Positions 8,817 through 17,195 of a stretch of DNA of 64,000 nt are shown here, piece by piece (position 1 is the first letter of the stretch; every line of letters starts with the position of its first letter). The stretch is taken from NCBI RefSeq assembly GCF_021044935.1, contig NZ_JAJNMP010000003.1:858253-922252 (forward strand), given 5' to 3'. Source of the stretch: Agromyces cavernae (GTDB lineage: Bacteria > Actinomycetota > Actinomycetes > Actinomycetales > Microbacteriaceae). Made by a program: the position numbers and the translations under genes. The notes below the pieces were generated by a model, which was not told the DNA's origin, ran no database searches, and saw only the letters and a program-made list of their open reading frames with translations.

Positions 8817-9443
8817 TCAGTCGCGAAGGAAGACGACGAGTTGCGCCTTGGTGAACCGGGAGTAGCCGGGGATGCCGCGCTCGCGGGCGAGGCTGCGAAG
8901 ATGCACGACCGTCATCTCCTCGAGCGGCGTCTTCGCGGCCGGTGCCGCCGCGGCGGACTTCGTCGCGGCGGGCTTGGTCGCAGTAGCGGGCTTCTTCGCG
9001 GCGGGCTTCGTCGCGGCGGCCTTCTTCGCCCCGGGCTTCGTCGCCGCTGGCTTCTTCGCCGCGGGCTTCTTCGCCTCCACCGGATTCTCGGCCGTCGCGG
9101 GGTCGATGCGCTTCCCGGCGGCGCGGGCCTCGTCCGGCCTCACGGCCGGGTTCGCCGTGTTCGCCTCGTTCGCTTTCGCTTTCGCCTTCGCCTTCGCCTT
9201 CGCCGATTCGTCGGCCTTCGCCGTGTTCTCGATCTTCTGCTTCACGACCGCTGCTTCGACGCGCAGGCGCGACGCCGTGCGCTCGAGATCGGCCGCGACC
9301 TCGGCGGCGCGCTTCTTCGCGACCTTGTCGGCCTTCTTCGCGAGCCGCTTCGCCTCGGCGAGCGCCTCAGTCGCTGCATCGAGTGCCGTGCGTGCCTTCT
9401 TGAACGCCTTCGTCGCGGCCTTCTCGGCCTTGCTTCGTGCCAT
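8817..9443 (-). CDS. Lys/Ala-rich histone-H1-like protein with a C-terminal SAP/Rho-N-like module
   Basis: A 208-residue very basic protein. Residues about 1-80 are a charged helical region (KAEKAATKAFKKARTALD). The middle has a run of AKAK and then repeated AAKKPAATKP units like a eukaryotic H1 tail. The last 35 residues (PLEEMTVVHLRSLARERG...) resemble the short helical module of SAP or Rho N-terminal domains. In actinobacteria such tails are found on nucleoid proteins, so a DNA-binding role is likely but inferred. The ATG at 9443 was preferred over one at 9491 because GGGTGG precedes it. Confidence 0.75.
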   Translation of the reverse strand: MARSKAEKAATKAFKKARTALDAATEALAEAKRLAKKADKVAKKRAAEVAADLERTASRLRVEAAVVKQKIENTAKADESAKAKAKAKAKANEANTANPAVRPDEARAAGKRIDPATAENPVEAKKPAAKKPAATKPGAKKAAATKPAAKKPATATKPAATKSAAAAPAAKTPLEEMTVVHLRSLARERGIPGYSRFTKAQLVVFLRD

Positions 9444-9566
9444 TGCCCACCCCCGACCCCGACGCGGACGAACCCGTGCGGTCGGGTGCAAGGATATCGC
9501 GGCGAGGTTACGCCGCCCGAAGTTCCGCAGGGCGCCTTCGAACCGACCGGCCGGCCCGGCCGCGAC

Positions 9567-11540
9567 CTACTGCGCTGCCAGCGCGGACTTCAGCGCCTCG
9601 AGCACGGTCGGGTCTTCGATCGTGGCGGGCACCTTGTAGGCCTCGCCGTCGGCGATCTGCCGCATGGTCTTGCGAAGGATCTTGCCCGAGCGCGTCTTCG
9701 GCAGGCGTTCGAGCACGGTGACGTCGCGGAACGCCGCGACGGGTCCGACGGTGTCGCGCACGAGCGCGACCAGTTCCTTCGCGAGCGTGTCGTGATCGAC
9801 GGATGTCCCGTGCTTGAGCGTCACGAATCCGGCCGCGCGCTGCCCCTTGAGTTCGTCCTTGACGCCGATCACGGCGACCTCGGCGACCGCGGGGTGGTGG
9901 TTGATGGCCTCCTCGAGCGTGCCGGTGGACAGCCGGTGCCCGGCGACGTTGATGACGTCATCGGTGCGACCCATGACATAGACGTAGCCGTCCTCGTCGA
10001 GATACCCGCTGTCGCCGGTGGCGTAGAACCCCGGGAAGGCGGTGAGGTACGACGAGACGTACTGCTCGTCACCGCTCCAGAGGGTGGGCAGGCTCCCCGG
10101 CGGCAGCGGCAGCCCGAGCACGATGTTGCCCTCGACTCCGGTCTCGACCGGCCTGCCCTTGCCGTCGACGACGGCGAGCCGGTAGCCGGGCACGGGCAGC
10201 GAGGGCGAGCCCGGCTTCACCGGCAGGGGTTCGATGCCGCGAGGGTTCGCCACGATCGCCCACCCCGTCTCGGTCTGCCACCAGTGGTCGATGACCGGAC
10301 AGTGGAGGGCGTTGTCGAGCCAGTGGTAGGTCTCGGTGTCGAGCCGCTCACCGGCGAGGAAGATCGCGTCGAGGGTCGTCGTGTCGTACCTCGCGAGCTC
10401 TTCGAGATCGGGATCGACGCGGCGGATGGCGCGCACGGCCGTCGGCGCCGAGAAGAGCACCTTGACCCCGTACTCCTCGACGACGCGCCAGAACGCACCC
10501 GCATCGGGAGTGCCGATCGGCTTGCCCTCGTAGAGCACCGTCGTCGCGCCGGCGAGCAGCGGGCCGTAGACGATGTAGCTGTGGCCGACCACCCAGCCCA
10601 CGTCGGAGGCAGTCCACATGACGTCGCCCGCGTCGACGTTGTAGATGTTCTTCATCGACCACGCGAGCGCGACCGCGTAGCCACCGCTGTCGCGAACGAC
10701 GCCCTTCGGGGTGCCGGTCGTTCCCGAGGTGTAGAGCACGTACAGCGCGTCGGTCGCCGCGACCGCGACGGGCTCGACGGCCTCGGCGTCCGCGAGCTCC
10801 TCGTCCCAGTCCGACCAGTGCACGCCGACGCGGCCGTCGAACTCGGCGGCCGTGCCGAGCACGGCCTCGCGATTGCGCACGATGACGGTCTCGACACTGA
10901 GTTCGTCGGCCGGGATCACGCTGATCGACTGCGTCACAGCGTCGGTGACCGAACGGTCGCCGACGATCATGGCGAGGGCCTTCTCGATGATCGGCAGGTA
11001 CTCGACGGCGCGGCCCGGCTCGAGGCCGCCCGACGACGTGACGATGACCCGTGGTCGGGAGTCCTGGATGCGCACCGCGAGCTCGTTCGCCGCGAACCCG
11101 CCGAACACCACCGAGTGCACGGCACCGATGCGAGCGCAGGCGAGCATCGCGATCACGGCCTCGGGCGTCATCGGCAGGTAGATCGCGACCCGGTCGCCCT
11201 TCTCGACGCCGTTGTTGCGCAGCACGCCGGCGAAGAGCGCCACCTCGTGCAGCAGCTCGCGGTAGGTGAACGTGCGCTTCGAGCCCGTCATCGCCGAGTC
11301 GTAGGCGAGTGCCACCTGATCACCCCGACCCGCCGCGACCCAGCGGTCGAGCGCGTTCTCGCTGACGTTGAGGATCCCGTCGGGGAACCAGCGGTAGATG
11401 GGGGCTGCGCTGTCGTCGAGGGCGCGCTCCGGAGCGTGGCGCCAGTCGAGAAGCGCAGAAGCCTCGAGCCAGAACTCGTCGGGCGACTCGATGCTGCGGC
11501 GATATTCGTCAGCGTGACGACGGACGTCGGTGTCGGCCAT
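9567..11540 (-). CDS. prpE: Propionyl-CoA synthetase (acyl-CoA synthetase, ACS family)
   Basis: A 657-residue AMP-forming acyl-CoA synthetase. It activates propionate (possibly acetate) with ATP to the acyl-adenylate and then the CoA thioester. Motifs are YTSGTTGTPKG at 270-280, the WWQTETGWAI block, the hinge region GYLDEDGYVYVMGRTDD, and PKTRSGKILR near the end, with Lys620 as the conserved acetylatable catalytic lysine. The N-terminal ACAS block (YRRSIESPDEFWLEAS) and the PrpE-like spacing support propionate over acetate; I cannot fully exclude ACS. AAGGAAGC precedes the ATG. The rest of the propionate pathway is at 39.6-43.3 kb. Confidence 0.88.
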   Translation of the reverse strand: MADTDVRRHADEYRRSIESPDEFWLEASALLDWRHAPERALDDSAAPIYRWFPDGILNVSENALDRWVAAGRGDQVALAYDSAMTGSKRTFTYRELLHEVALFAGVLRNNGVEKGDRVAIYLPMTPEAVIAMLACARIGAVHSVVFGGFAANELAVRIQDSRPRVIVTSSGGLEPGRAVEYLPIIEKALAMIVGDRSVTDAVTQSISVIPADELSVETVIVRNREAVLGTAAEFDGRVGVHWSDWDEELADAEAVEPVAVAATDALYVLYTSGTTGTPKGVVRDSGGYAVALAWSMKNIYNVDAGDVMWTASDVGWVVGHSYIVYGPLLAGATTVLYEGKPIGTPDAGAFWRVVEEYGVKVLFSAPTAVRAIRRVDPDLEELARYDTTTLDAIFLAGERLDTETYHWLDNALHCPVIDHWWQTETGWAIVANPRGIEPLPVKPGSPSLPVPGYRLAVVDGKGRPVETGVEGNIVLGLPLPPGSLPTLWSGDEQYVSSYLTAFPGFYATGDSGYLDEDGYVYVMGRTDDVINVAGHRLSTGTLEEAINHHPAVAEVAVIGVKDELKGQRAAGFVTLKHGTSVDHDTLAKELVALVRDTVGPVAAFRDVTVLERLPKTRSGKILRKTMRQIADGEAYKVPATIEDPTVLEALKSALAAQ

Positions 11541-11682
11541 GCGCTTCCTTCCCTCAGGATGACGCGACGAGCGCCGCTTCATCGGGACGTGGCCCACCTT
11601 ACGACTCCGGCGCGGCGAACGCCCGCGGTACGCGACGAGTGGCATGGATGACGCGAGACTCGGCAGCACGCGGAGCGCGGGC

Positions 11683-12924
11683 CTACCCCCTGAGGTCGTC
11701 CAGCGCCTCCGCCAACCGCTCGACCGCCCAGTCGAGGTCGGCGGGCTCGACGACGATCGGCGGAGCGAGCCGGATGGTCGAGCCGTGCGTGTCCTTCGCG
11801 AGCACGCCACGTCGCATGAGCGCCTCGCACACCTCGCGCCCCGTGCCGATCGTCGGGTCGATGTCGATGCCGGCCCACAGCCCGGCACCGCGCACCGCGA
11901 CGACGCCGCGGCCGATGAGCCGCCCGAGCCGTTCGTGCAACCGCGCTCCGAGTTCACGCGCCCGCTGCTGCGGCTCGCCGGTGGCGAGCATTCGCACGAC
12001 CTCGAGGCCGACCGCAGCGGCGAGCGGGTTGCCACCGAACGTCGAGCCGTGCTCACCCGGCCGCAGCACGCCGAGCACGTCACGGTCGCCGACCACGGCC
12101 GACACGGGGACCACTCCCCCGCCGAGCGCCTTGCCGAGCAGGTACAGGTCGGGCACCACCCCGACGAGCTCGCACGCGAAGGTCGCACCGACCCGGCCGA
12201 GTCCCGACTGGATCTCGTCGGCGATGAGCAGCACCCGACGCGCGGTGCAGAGCGCGCGCAGCCGCGGCATGAAGTCGGCGGGCGGCATGACGATGCCCGA
12301 CTCGCCCTGGATCGGCTCGACGAGCACCGCGACGGTGTTCTCGTCGATCGCCTCGGCCACGGCATCGGCATCGCCGTACGGCACGGTGCGGAAGCCCGGC
12401 GTGTACGGCCCGAAGTCGTCGCGCGCATCGGGGTCGTCGCTGAACGAGATGATCGTGGTCGTGCGGCCGTGGAAATTGCCCGCCATCACGACGATGTTCG
12501 CGGAACCGGGCGCGACGCCCTTCACGCGATAGCCCCACGCCCGTGCGACCTTGATGCCCGACTCGACCGCCTCGGCGCCCGTGTTCATGGGCAGCACCAT
12601 GTCCTTGCCGCAGAGTTCGGCGAGCTCGGTGACGAACGGCCCGAGCCGGTCATTGTGGAACGCCCGACTGGTGAGCGTGATGCGGTCGAGCTGCTCGCGG
12701 GCGGCTGCGACGAGCCGCGGGTTGCCGTGCCCGAAGTTCACCGCCGAGTATGCGGCGAGGCAGTCGAGATACCGCCGGCCCGCGACATCCGTCACCCAGG
12801 CGCCGTCGCCCGACGCCACGACGACCGGCAGCGGATGGTACGTGTGCGCGGCATGCTCGTCTTCGAGGGCGATCGCCGCACTCGTGACGTCGGTCGTCGT
12901 GGAGGACCCGTTCGACGGGGTCAT
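11683..12924 (-). CDS. rocD: Ornithine aminotransferase
   Basis: A 413-residue class-III PLP aminotransferase that converts ornithine plus 2-oxoglutarate to glutamate semialdehyde and glutamate in the cytoplasm. Motifs are NTGAEAVESG (114-123), the PLP-contact Asp at 236 in LLIADEIQSGLGR, and the Schiff-base Lys265 in LLGKALGGG. The GTFGGNP-type segment reads STFGGNPLAAAVGL. Its ATG overlaps the ddaH stop as ATGA, so the two are translationally coupled, which settles the start. Its product is a substrate of the PutA dehydrogenase encoded at 21-24.7 kb. Confidence 0.93.
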   Translation of the reverse strand: MTPSNGSSTTTDVTSAAIALEDEHAAHTYHPLPVVVASGDGAWVTDVAGRRYLDCLAAYSAVNFGHGNPRLVAAAREQLDRITLTSRAFHNDRLGPFVTELAELCGKDMVLPMNTGAEAVESGIKVARAWGYRVKGVAPGSANIVVMAGNFHGRTTTIISFSDDPDARDDFGPYTPGFRTVPYGDADAVAEAIDENTVAVLVEPIQGESGIVMPPADFMPRLRALCTARRVLLIADEIQSGLGRVGATFACELVGVVPDLYLLGKALGGGVVPVSAVVGDRDVLGVLRPGEHGSTFGGNPLAAAVGLEVVRMLATGEPQQRARELGARLHERLGRLIGRGVVAVRGAGLWAGIDIDPTIGTGREVCEALMRRGVLAKDTHGSTIRLAPPIVVEPADLDWAVERLAEALDDLRG

Positions 12925-13781
12925 CGGCGAAGCTCCAGCGTGCAGCACTTCACGCCCCCGCCGCCGAGCAGCAGCTCCGACAGGTCGACGCCGATGGGGT
13001 TGTAGCCGTGCTCGCGCAACTGGCGCTCGAAGTCGGCCGCGCGCGACGCGATGACCACGTTGAAGCCGTCGCTGAACGAGTTGAGGCCGAGGATCGCCGC
13101 ATCGGCCTCGTCCACGATGATGGCGTCGGGATACCGCTCGCGAAGCAGGGCGACGGATGCCTCGTCGAACGCACTCGGCAGGTAGGCGATGTGCTCCTGG
13201 CCGGGCGTGGGGTCGAGCACGGCGAGCGCCGTGTCGAGGTGGTAGAAGCTCGGGTTCACGAGCGTCAGGGTCACGACGTCTCGGCCGAACACCCGACCGA
13301 GTTCTTCATGCGAGCCCGAATCGCTGCGGAACCCCGTTCCCGCGAGCACGGTGTCGCCGACGAGCAGGAAGTCGCCCTCACCCTCGTTGACCTCGGCGGG
13401 CACGCGCACGTCGAAGCCGGCATCGTCGAACCACCGCATGTAGGCGGGACCCTCGGGCTGCCGCTCGGCGTGGGTGAACTTGGCGCCGTAGGCGATGCCG
13501 TCGAGCACGAAGCCGCCGTTCGCGGCGTAGACCATGTCGGGCAGGCCCTCGATGGGGTCGATGAGCTGCACGTCGAACCCCAGCCCGACATACGTGTCGT
13601 GCAGGGTCTGCCACTGGGCGAGGGCGAGGTTCGTGTCGGTCGGCGCGGCGGGGTCCATCCACGGGTTGATGCGGTACACGACCTCGAAGTGCTCGGGACG
13701 GCACATGAGCACCGAGCGGCCGGTGGGGCGACGCTCGGGCGTCGTGTCGGGCTGCGGATCGGTTCCGACCAGGGTCGACAT
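12921..13781 (-). CDS. ddaH: Dimethylargininase-type guanidine hydrolase (DDAH family)
   Basis: A 286-residue member of the amidinotransferase/DDAH fold. Catalytic features are EGEGDF (133-138), His181 in YHLDTALAVLD and the C-terminal nucleophile region GGGGVKCCTLE (Cys279/Cys280). Family members hydrolyse methylated arginine to citrulline, or arginine to ornithine in ArgZ-like enzymes. The coupled rocD makes an arginine or ornithine catabolic role plausible, but the substrate is not fixed by sequence. GAAGGAG precedes the ATG at 13781. A block shared with the lrp promoter lies about 135-170 bp upstream. Confidence 0.85.
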   Translation of the reverse strand: MSTLVGTDPQPDTTPERRPTGRSVLMCRPEHFEVVYRINPWMDPAAPTDTNLALAQWQTLHDTYVGLGFDVQLIDPIEGLPDMVYAANGGFVLDGIAYGAKFTHAERQPEGPAYMRWFDDAGFDVRVPAEVNEGEGDFLLVGDTVLAGTGFRSDSGSHEELGRVFGRDVVTLTLVNPSFYHLDTALAVLDPTPGQEHIAYLPSAFDEASVALLRERYPDAIIVDEADAAILGLNSFSDGFNVVIASRAADFERQLREHGYNPIGVDLSELLLGGGGVKCCTLELRR

Positions 13782-13914
13782 CTCACTCCTTCGTGGGGTG
13801 CGCGTGGGGGCGGGTTGCAAAGCCCCGGCGACGACGTTCGGGTCTCGCGGCCGCCGGGGCTACTCCTCTCAGTGTGAACCGAATTCCATTGCGGTTGGCC
13901 GCTTCATACGCATG

Positions 13915-13953
13915 ATTCGAGCGCATTCGACGCTGATCTGCATGAAATCTGCG
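13915..13953. promoter_or_regulatory. Candidate Lrp-binding region upstream of ddaH
   Basis: ATTCGAGCGCA (13915-13925) and GCATGAAATCTGCG (13940-13953) recur in reverse order directly upstream of the lrp gene (14861-14894). A common operator for the Lrp protein is the simplest reading. Confidence 0.6.
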
Positions 13954-14063
13954 ACAAGGGCAGCGGATGGCGCAGTCAACGGCTTGCCGCAGGCCCGATG
14001 CTGAGGCATCCTGAGGTCAACGGTGCGATGCGGCGACGCCGGTCGCGCCGGAAGGGGTTGATC

Positions 14064-14819
14064 GTGGACGCCACCGACGATGAACGCGTGCGCAGACTGC
14101 AGCGCATCGCCTACGGCGCCGACGCCTCCACCGAGGAGCGCAATGCCGCACTCGCCGAGCTCGATCGGCTCGCGCACGTCGACGCGGGGATCGACGACGC
14201 ACCCGCGGCCGCGACGCCGCACTCCTCGGACGAAGCCGTGGCGGACGTGGGCGCCGACGATCCCGGCATTTCGGGGCTGCGTCGCCCGAAGCGCCCTGCG
14301 CTCCGCGTCGGCCTGATCACCGGCGCCGTCGCCCTCGCCGTCGGCGTGGCCGCCGGGTTCGCCGCCGGGTGGCAGTCGCGCCCGAGCGACCCTGCCGATG
14401 GGGCGGGCTCGACCGGTACCTCCGGGCCCGTCGAGCTCGGTCCTCGCCTGCACGCCGACGTGTTCGCCGCGATGCCCATCGCCCTCGAGACCGATGCTGC
14501 GCGCGTGTTCGATCGCAGGCAGACCGCGGCCGACACTCCCCATACCGAGACCCCGCTCGCCGACGTCACGGCGCTCGTGGGGCAGATCGACACCCGGCTC
14601 CTGGCAACGAGCCCCGCGGGCGTCGCGGTCTTCGCCGCGCGCGACGACACGGATCTCTGCCTGATCGCCACGTTCACCGATGGCGGAGCCGCTTCGGTGT
14701 GCACCCAGCGCGGGCGCTTCCCCTCGCAGGGCCTGCGAATGGCGGTGGGCGGGCCCGATGTCATCGTCGACGTGGGGTGGTCGCCCGAGGGCGTGCTGCA
14801 GCTCACGACGGCGCGCTAG
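14064..14819 (+). CDS. Single-span membrane protein of unknown function
   Basis: About 251 residues. A cytoplasmic, acidic N-terminal half (RIAYGADASTEERNAALAEL) is followed by one transmembrane helix (VGLITGAVALAVGVAAGFAAGW) and an external C-terminal domain of about 140 residues with two Cys (DLCLIATFTDG and ASVCTQRG) that could form a disulfide. I prefer the GTG at 14064 because GGAAGGGG lies just before it; upstream in-frame ATGs at 13998 and 14028 lack this. It lies between ddaH and lrp on the plus strand. No family recognised. Confidence 0.65.
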   Translation: MDATDDERVRRLQRIAYGADASTEERNAALAELDRLAHVDAGIDDAPAAATPHSSDEAVADVGADDPGISGLRRPKRPALRVGLITGAVALAVGVAAGFAAGWQSRPSDPADGAGSTGTSGPVELGPRLHADVFAAMPIALETDAARVFDRRQTAADTPHTETPLADVTALVGQIDTRLLATSPAGVAVFAARDDTDLCLIATFTDGGAASVCTQRGRFPSQGLRMAVGGPDVIVDVGWSPEGVLQLTTAR

Positions 14820-14860
14820 CGGCAGCCGCATCCGTGCTCGGAGCAATCGCGGCATCCGGC

Positions 14861-14894
14861 GCATGAAATCTGCGCTGGACGCTATTCGAGCGCA
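14861..14894. promoter_or_regulatory. Candidate Lrp autoregulatory site
   Basis: GCATGAAATCTGCG (14861-14874) and ATTCGAGCGCA (14884-14894) end 23 bp before the lrp ATG and repeat the two blocks found upstream of ddaH. Confidence 0.6.
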
Positions 14895-14917
14895 ACGGAT
14901 CCACGTACACTCCGAAC

Positions 14918-15355
14918 ATGGACAACCTCGATCGAGCAATCCTCGATCTGCTCAGGCAGAACTCCCGGGCGGGGTACGGCGACATCGGCTCTGCCGTCGG
15001 GCTCTCGGCATCCGCCGTCAAGCGGCGCGTCGACCGGCTCGTCGCCGACGGCGTCATCCGCTCGTTCACCATCCAGGTCGACCCCACGGTCGACGGCATG
15101 TCGACCGAGGCGTACGTCGAGCTGTTCTGCCGCGGCACCGTCGCGCCCGACGAACTGCAGCGCATCCTGCAGGGCGTGCCCGAGGTCGTCTACGCCGGCA
15201 CCGTCACCGGCTCGGCCGACGCCATCGTGCACATGCGCGCCCGTGACATCGCCTCGCTCGAGGACGCCCTCGAGCGCGTGCGCATCGCCCCGAACGTCGA
15301 TCACACCCGCAGTGCGATCGTGCTCTCCCGGCTCGTGAATCGGAATCGCGACTGA
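14918..15355 (+). CDS. Lrp/AsnC-family transcriptional regulator
   Basis: A 145-residue regulator. The HTH is at residues about 4-50 (LDRAILDLLRQNSRAGYGDIG, then SASAVKRRVDRLVADGVI) and a RAM-type ligand-binding domain follows (EVVYAGTVTGSADAIVHMRA). Lrp/AsnC proteins sense amino acids and commonly control their catabolism. The shared blocks in front of this gene and of ddaH-rocD suggest it regulates both itself and that operon, with arginine or ornithine as a possible effector (inference). Confidence 0.92.
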   Translation: MDNLDRAILDLLRQNSRAGYGDIGSAVGLSASAVKRRVDRLVADGVIRSFTIQVDPTVDGMSTEAYVELFCRGTVAPDELQRILQGVPEVVYAGTVTGSADAIVHMRARDIASLEDALERVRIAPNVDHTRSAIVLSRLVNRNRD

Positions 15356-15392
15356 CGACGACCGCCGTCGTCGACGAGGAGGCGGGCTCGGC

Positions 15393-15755
15393 ATGAGACT
15401 CACGATCGACCACGAGGCATCCGACCCGCCCTTCGACCAGGTGCGGCGGCAGGTGACCGACGCGGTGAGGTCGGGCGTGCTCGCCCCGGGCACCCGCATG
15501 CCGACCGTGCGGGGCCTCGCCGACGAACTGGGACTCGCCGTCAACACGGTGGCCAAGGCGTATCGCGCACTCGAAACCGATCACGTCATCGAGACGCGCG
15601 GACGGGCGGGCAGCTTCGTCTCGGCGCAGGGCGACGCGGTGACGCGCGAGGCGCAGCAGGCGGCGATCGCCTACGCCGACCGCGTGCGGCACCTCGGCAT
15701 CGACCGCGCCACCGCGCTCGATCTCGTGGCGTCGGCCCTCGACGCCGAGCGCTGA
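15393..15755 (+). CDS. GntR-family regulator, short YtrA type
   Basis: A 120-residue protein with a winged HTH at residues about 14-77 (FDQVRRQVTDAVRSGVLAPG, then MPTVRGLADELGLAVNTVAK) and only a short helical dimerisation tail, as in YtrA-like GntR proteins. It starts 37 bp after the lrp stop, so the two may be co-transcribed. YtrA relatives often control ABC exporters, but none adjoins. The start ATG follows GAGGAGGCGGGCTCGGC. Confidence 0.88.
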   Translation: MRLTIDHEASDPPFDQVRRQVTDAVRSGVLAPGTRMPTVRGLADELGLAVNTVAKAYRALETDHVIETRGRAGSFVSAQGDAVTREAQQAAIAYADRVRHLGIDRATALDLVASALDAER

Positions 15756-15818
15756 CCCCGCCCCGGCGCAGACCACCCGCGGTTCCGAACTCCCCCGTCT
15801 CGCTCTCCCACCCCGTCT

Positions 15819-15896
15819 CGAAAACAGGAAGACACGCCGAACAGCACCCTGAAACAGGCGCCGATGCGGCGTGTCGCGCGCGAGTTCCTGTTTTCG
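15819..15896. repeat. 78-bp palindromic element, copy A
   Basis: Begins CGAAAACAGGAA and ends with its reverse complement TTCCTGTTTTCG. A second nested pair, GACACGCCG (15831-15839) and CGGCGTGTC (15867-15875), extends the stem with a bulge. The same 78-bp length and first 21 bases recur at 29303-29380. It lies in the 219-bp gap before the rimK stop. Confidence 0.85.
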
Positions 15897-15974
15897 GGGC
15901 AGGGCCGGGCGGGTCGGGTGAGGTGCGTGCGGGTGTCCGGACGGATTGGGGGCCGGCCGGGGCGGTGAGGGCGA

Positions 15975-17171
15975 CTACTCGGCCGGGGTCGGGATGGGCT
16001 GCTTCGGCAGCTTGCGCACCTTCGCGCGGCGGCGACGGCGCTCGGGGATCATCGAGCGCATCTCCTCGAGCCGGCCGAAGCACAGCAGCCGGTCGTCGGC
16101 CTCGAGCACGACGCCCTTGCGCGGGTTCGGGATGACGGTCGTGCCACGGTGCAGCGTGAGCACCGTGATGTCGCGGTCCCAGAGCCCCGACTCGCCGAGC
16201 GTCTTGCCGACGAGGTCGGCGTTGCCGTGCACGAGCAGTTCGGCGACGCCGTAACCGGTCGAGACGGTGAGCCGCTGTCGCACGTCGATCTCGGGGAAGG
16301 CGACCTGGTTGGCGATGTAGTCGATGATCGCGCCCGCGACGTCGAGCTTCGTCGCGGTCTCGATGCCCTCGAGTCCCGGCGACGAGTTCACCTCCATGAC
16401 GAGCGGCCCCTCGTCGCCCTCGAGCATGTCGACGCCCGCGACCCGCAGGCCCATGATCTGCGCCGATCGCACCGCCGCCTGCTCGTACTCGGCCGAGAGC
16501 TCGACCGGTTCGACCGAGCCGCCGCGGTGCACGTTCGAGCGGAACTCGTCGCCACTCGCGACGCGTCGCATCGCCGCGACGACGCGGTCGCCGACGACGA
16601 GCGCACGGATGTCCCGACCGCGGCTCTCCTTCACGAAATGCTGGATCAACACGTTCTGCTTGGTCGAGTGCAGGGTCTCGATGATCGCCTCGGCCACCTT
16701 GACCTCGGGCGCCAGGATGACCCCGATGCCCTGCGTGCCCTCGAGCAGCTTGATGACCACGGGAGCACCGCCGACGCGGGCGATCGCCGGGCGCACGTCG
16801 GCGCGATTGCGCACGAATGCCGTCGGCGGCATGCCGATGTTGTGGCGCGAGAGGATCTGGGTGGCGCGCAGCTTGTCGCGCGAGTTCGAGATGCCGTTGG
16901 CGGTGTTGGGGGTGTACACATCCATCTGCTCGAACTGGCGCACGACCGCCGTGCCGAAGTAGGTGATGGAGTTGCCGATGCGCGGAAGCACCGCGTCGTA
17001 GTCGGAGAGCTGACGGCCGCGATACTGCAGGTCGGGCTCACCACCCGACAGGTCGATCGCGAAGCGCAGGGTGTTCAGCACCTTGACATCGTGGCCGCGT
17101 TGCTGCGCGGCGGCCTTGAGGCGTTGGGTGGAGTATGCCTGGGGGGCGCGCGAGAGGATCGCGAGTTTCAT
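15975..17171 (-). CDS. rimK: RimK-like ATP-grasp ligase fused to a C-terminal RCK_C (TrkA-C) domain
   Basis: A 398-residue protein. Residues 1-285 match RimK, the ATP-grasp enzyme that adds glutamate to the C-terminus of ribosomal protein S6 or makes short polyglutamate chains. Motifs are MKLAILSRAP, the ATP-binding GAPVVIKLLEGTQGIGVILA and MEVNSSPGLEGIE (259-271). Residues about 303-371 (VAELLVHGNADLVGKTLGES...) are an RCK_C domain, normally found on K+ channel and transporter subunits. The tail is very basic. The second of two tandem ATGs (17171) gives the best spacing to AGGG. Only 24 bp separate it from the divergent retropepsin gene. Confidence 0.88.
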   Translation of the reverse strand: MKLAILSRAPQAYSTQRLKAAAQQRGHDVKVLNTLRFAIDLSGGEPDLQYRGRQLSDYDAVLPRIGNSITYFGTAVVRQFEQMDVYTPNTANGISNSRDKLRATQILSRHNIGMPPTAFVRNRADVRPAIARVGGAPVVIKLLEGTQGIGVILAPEVKVAEAIIETLHSTKQNVLIQHFVKESRGRDIRALVVGDRVVAAMRRVASGDEFRSNVHRGGSVEPVELSAEYEQAAVRSAQIMGLRVAGVDMLEGDEGPLVMEVNSSPGLEGIETATKLDVAGAIIDYIANQVAFPEIDVRQRLTVSTGYGVAELLVHGNADLVGKTLGESGLWDRDITVLTLHRGTTVIPNPRKGVVLEADDRLLCFGRLEEMRSMIPERRRRRAKVRKLPKQPIPTPAE

Positions 17172-17195
17172 CATTGTCCCTGCGAAGATGGTGTC

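Noticed and set aside
8355..11651. A 1098-codon plus-strand frame
   Set aside because: It is antisense to the Lys/Ala-rich and synthetase genes and shows the Arg/Asp/His-rich bias of a shadow frame; no domain can be seen.
9567..12428. A 953-codon frame continuing upstream of the acyl-CoA synthetase
   Set aside because: The part above 11540 is antisense-frame sequence of rocD. The synthetase has its own ATG with AAGGAAGC and family-like N-terminus.
13869..14939. A 356-codon minus frame opposite the single-span membrane protein
   Set aside because: The plus-strand product has a clean transmembrane helix and ribosome site, while the minus product is low in hydrophobic order.
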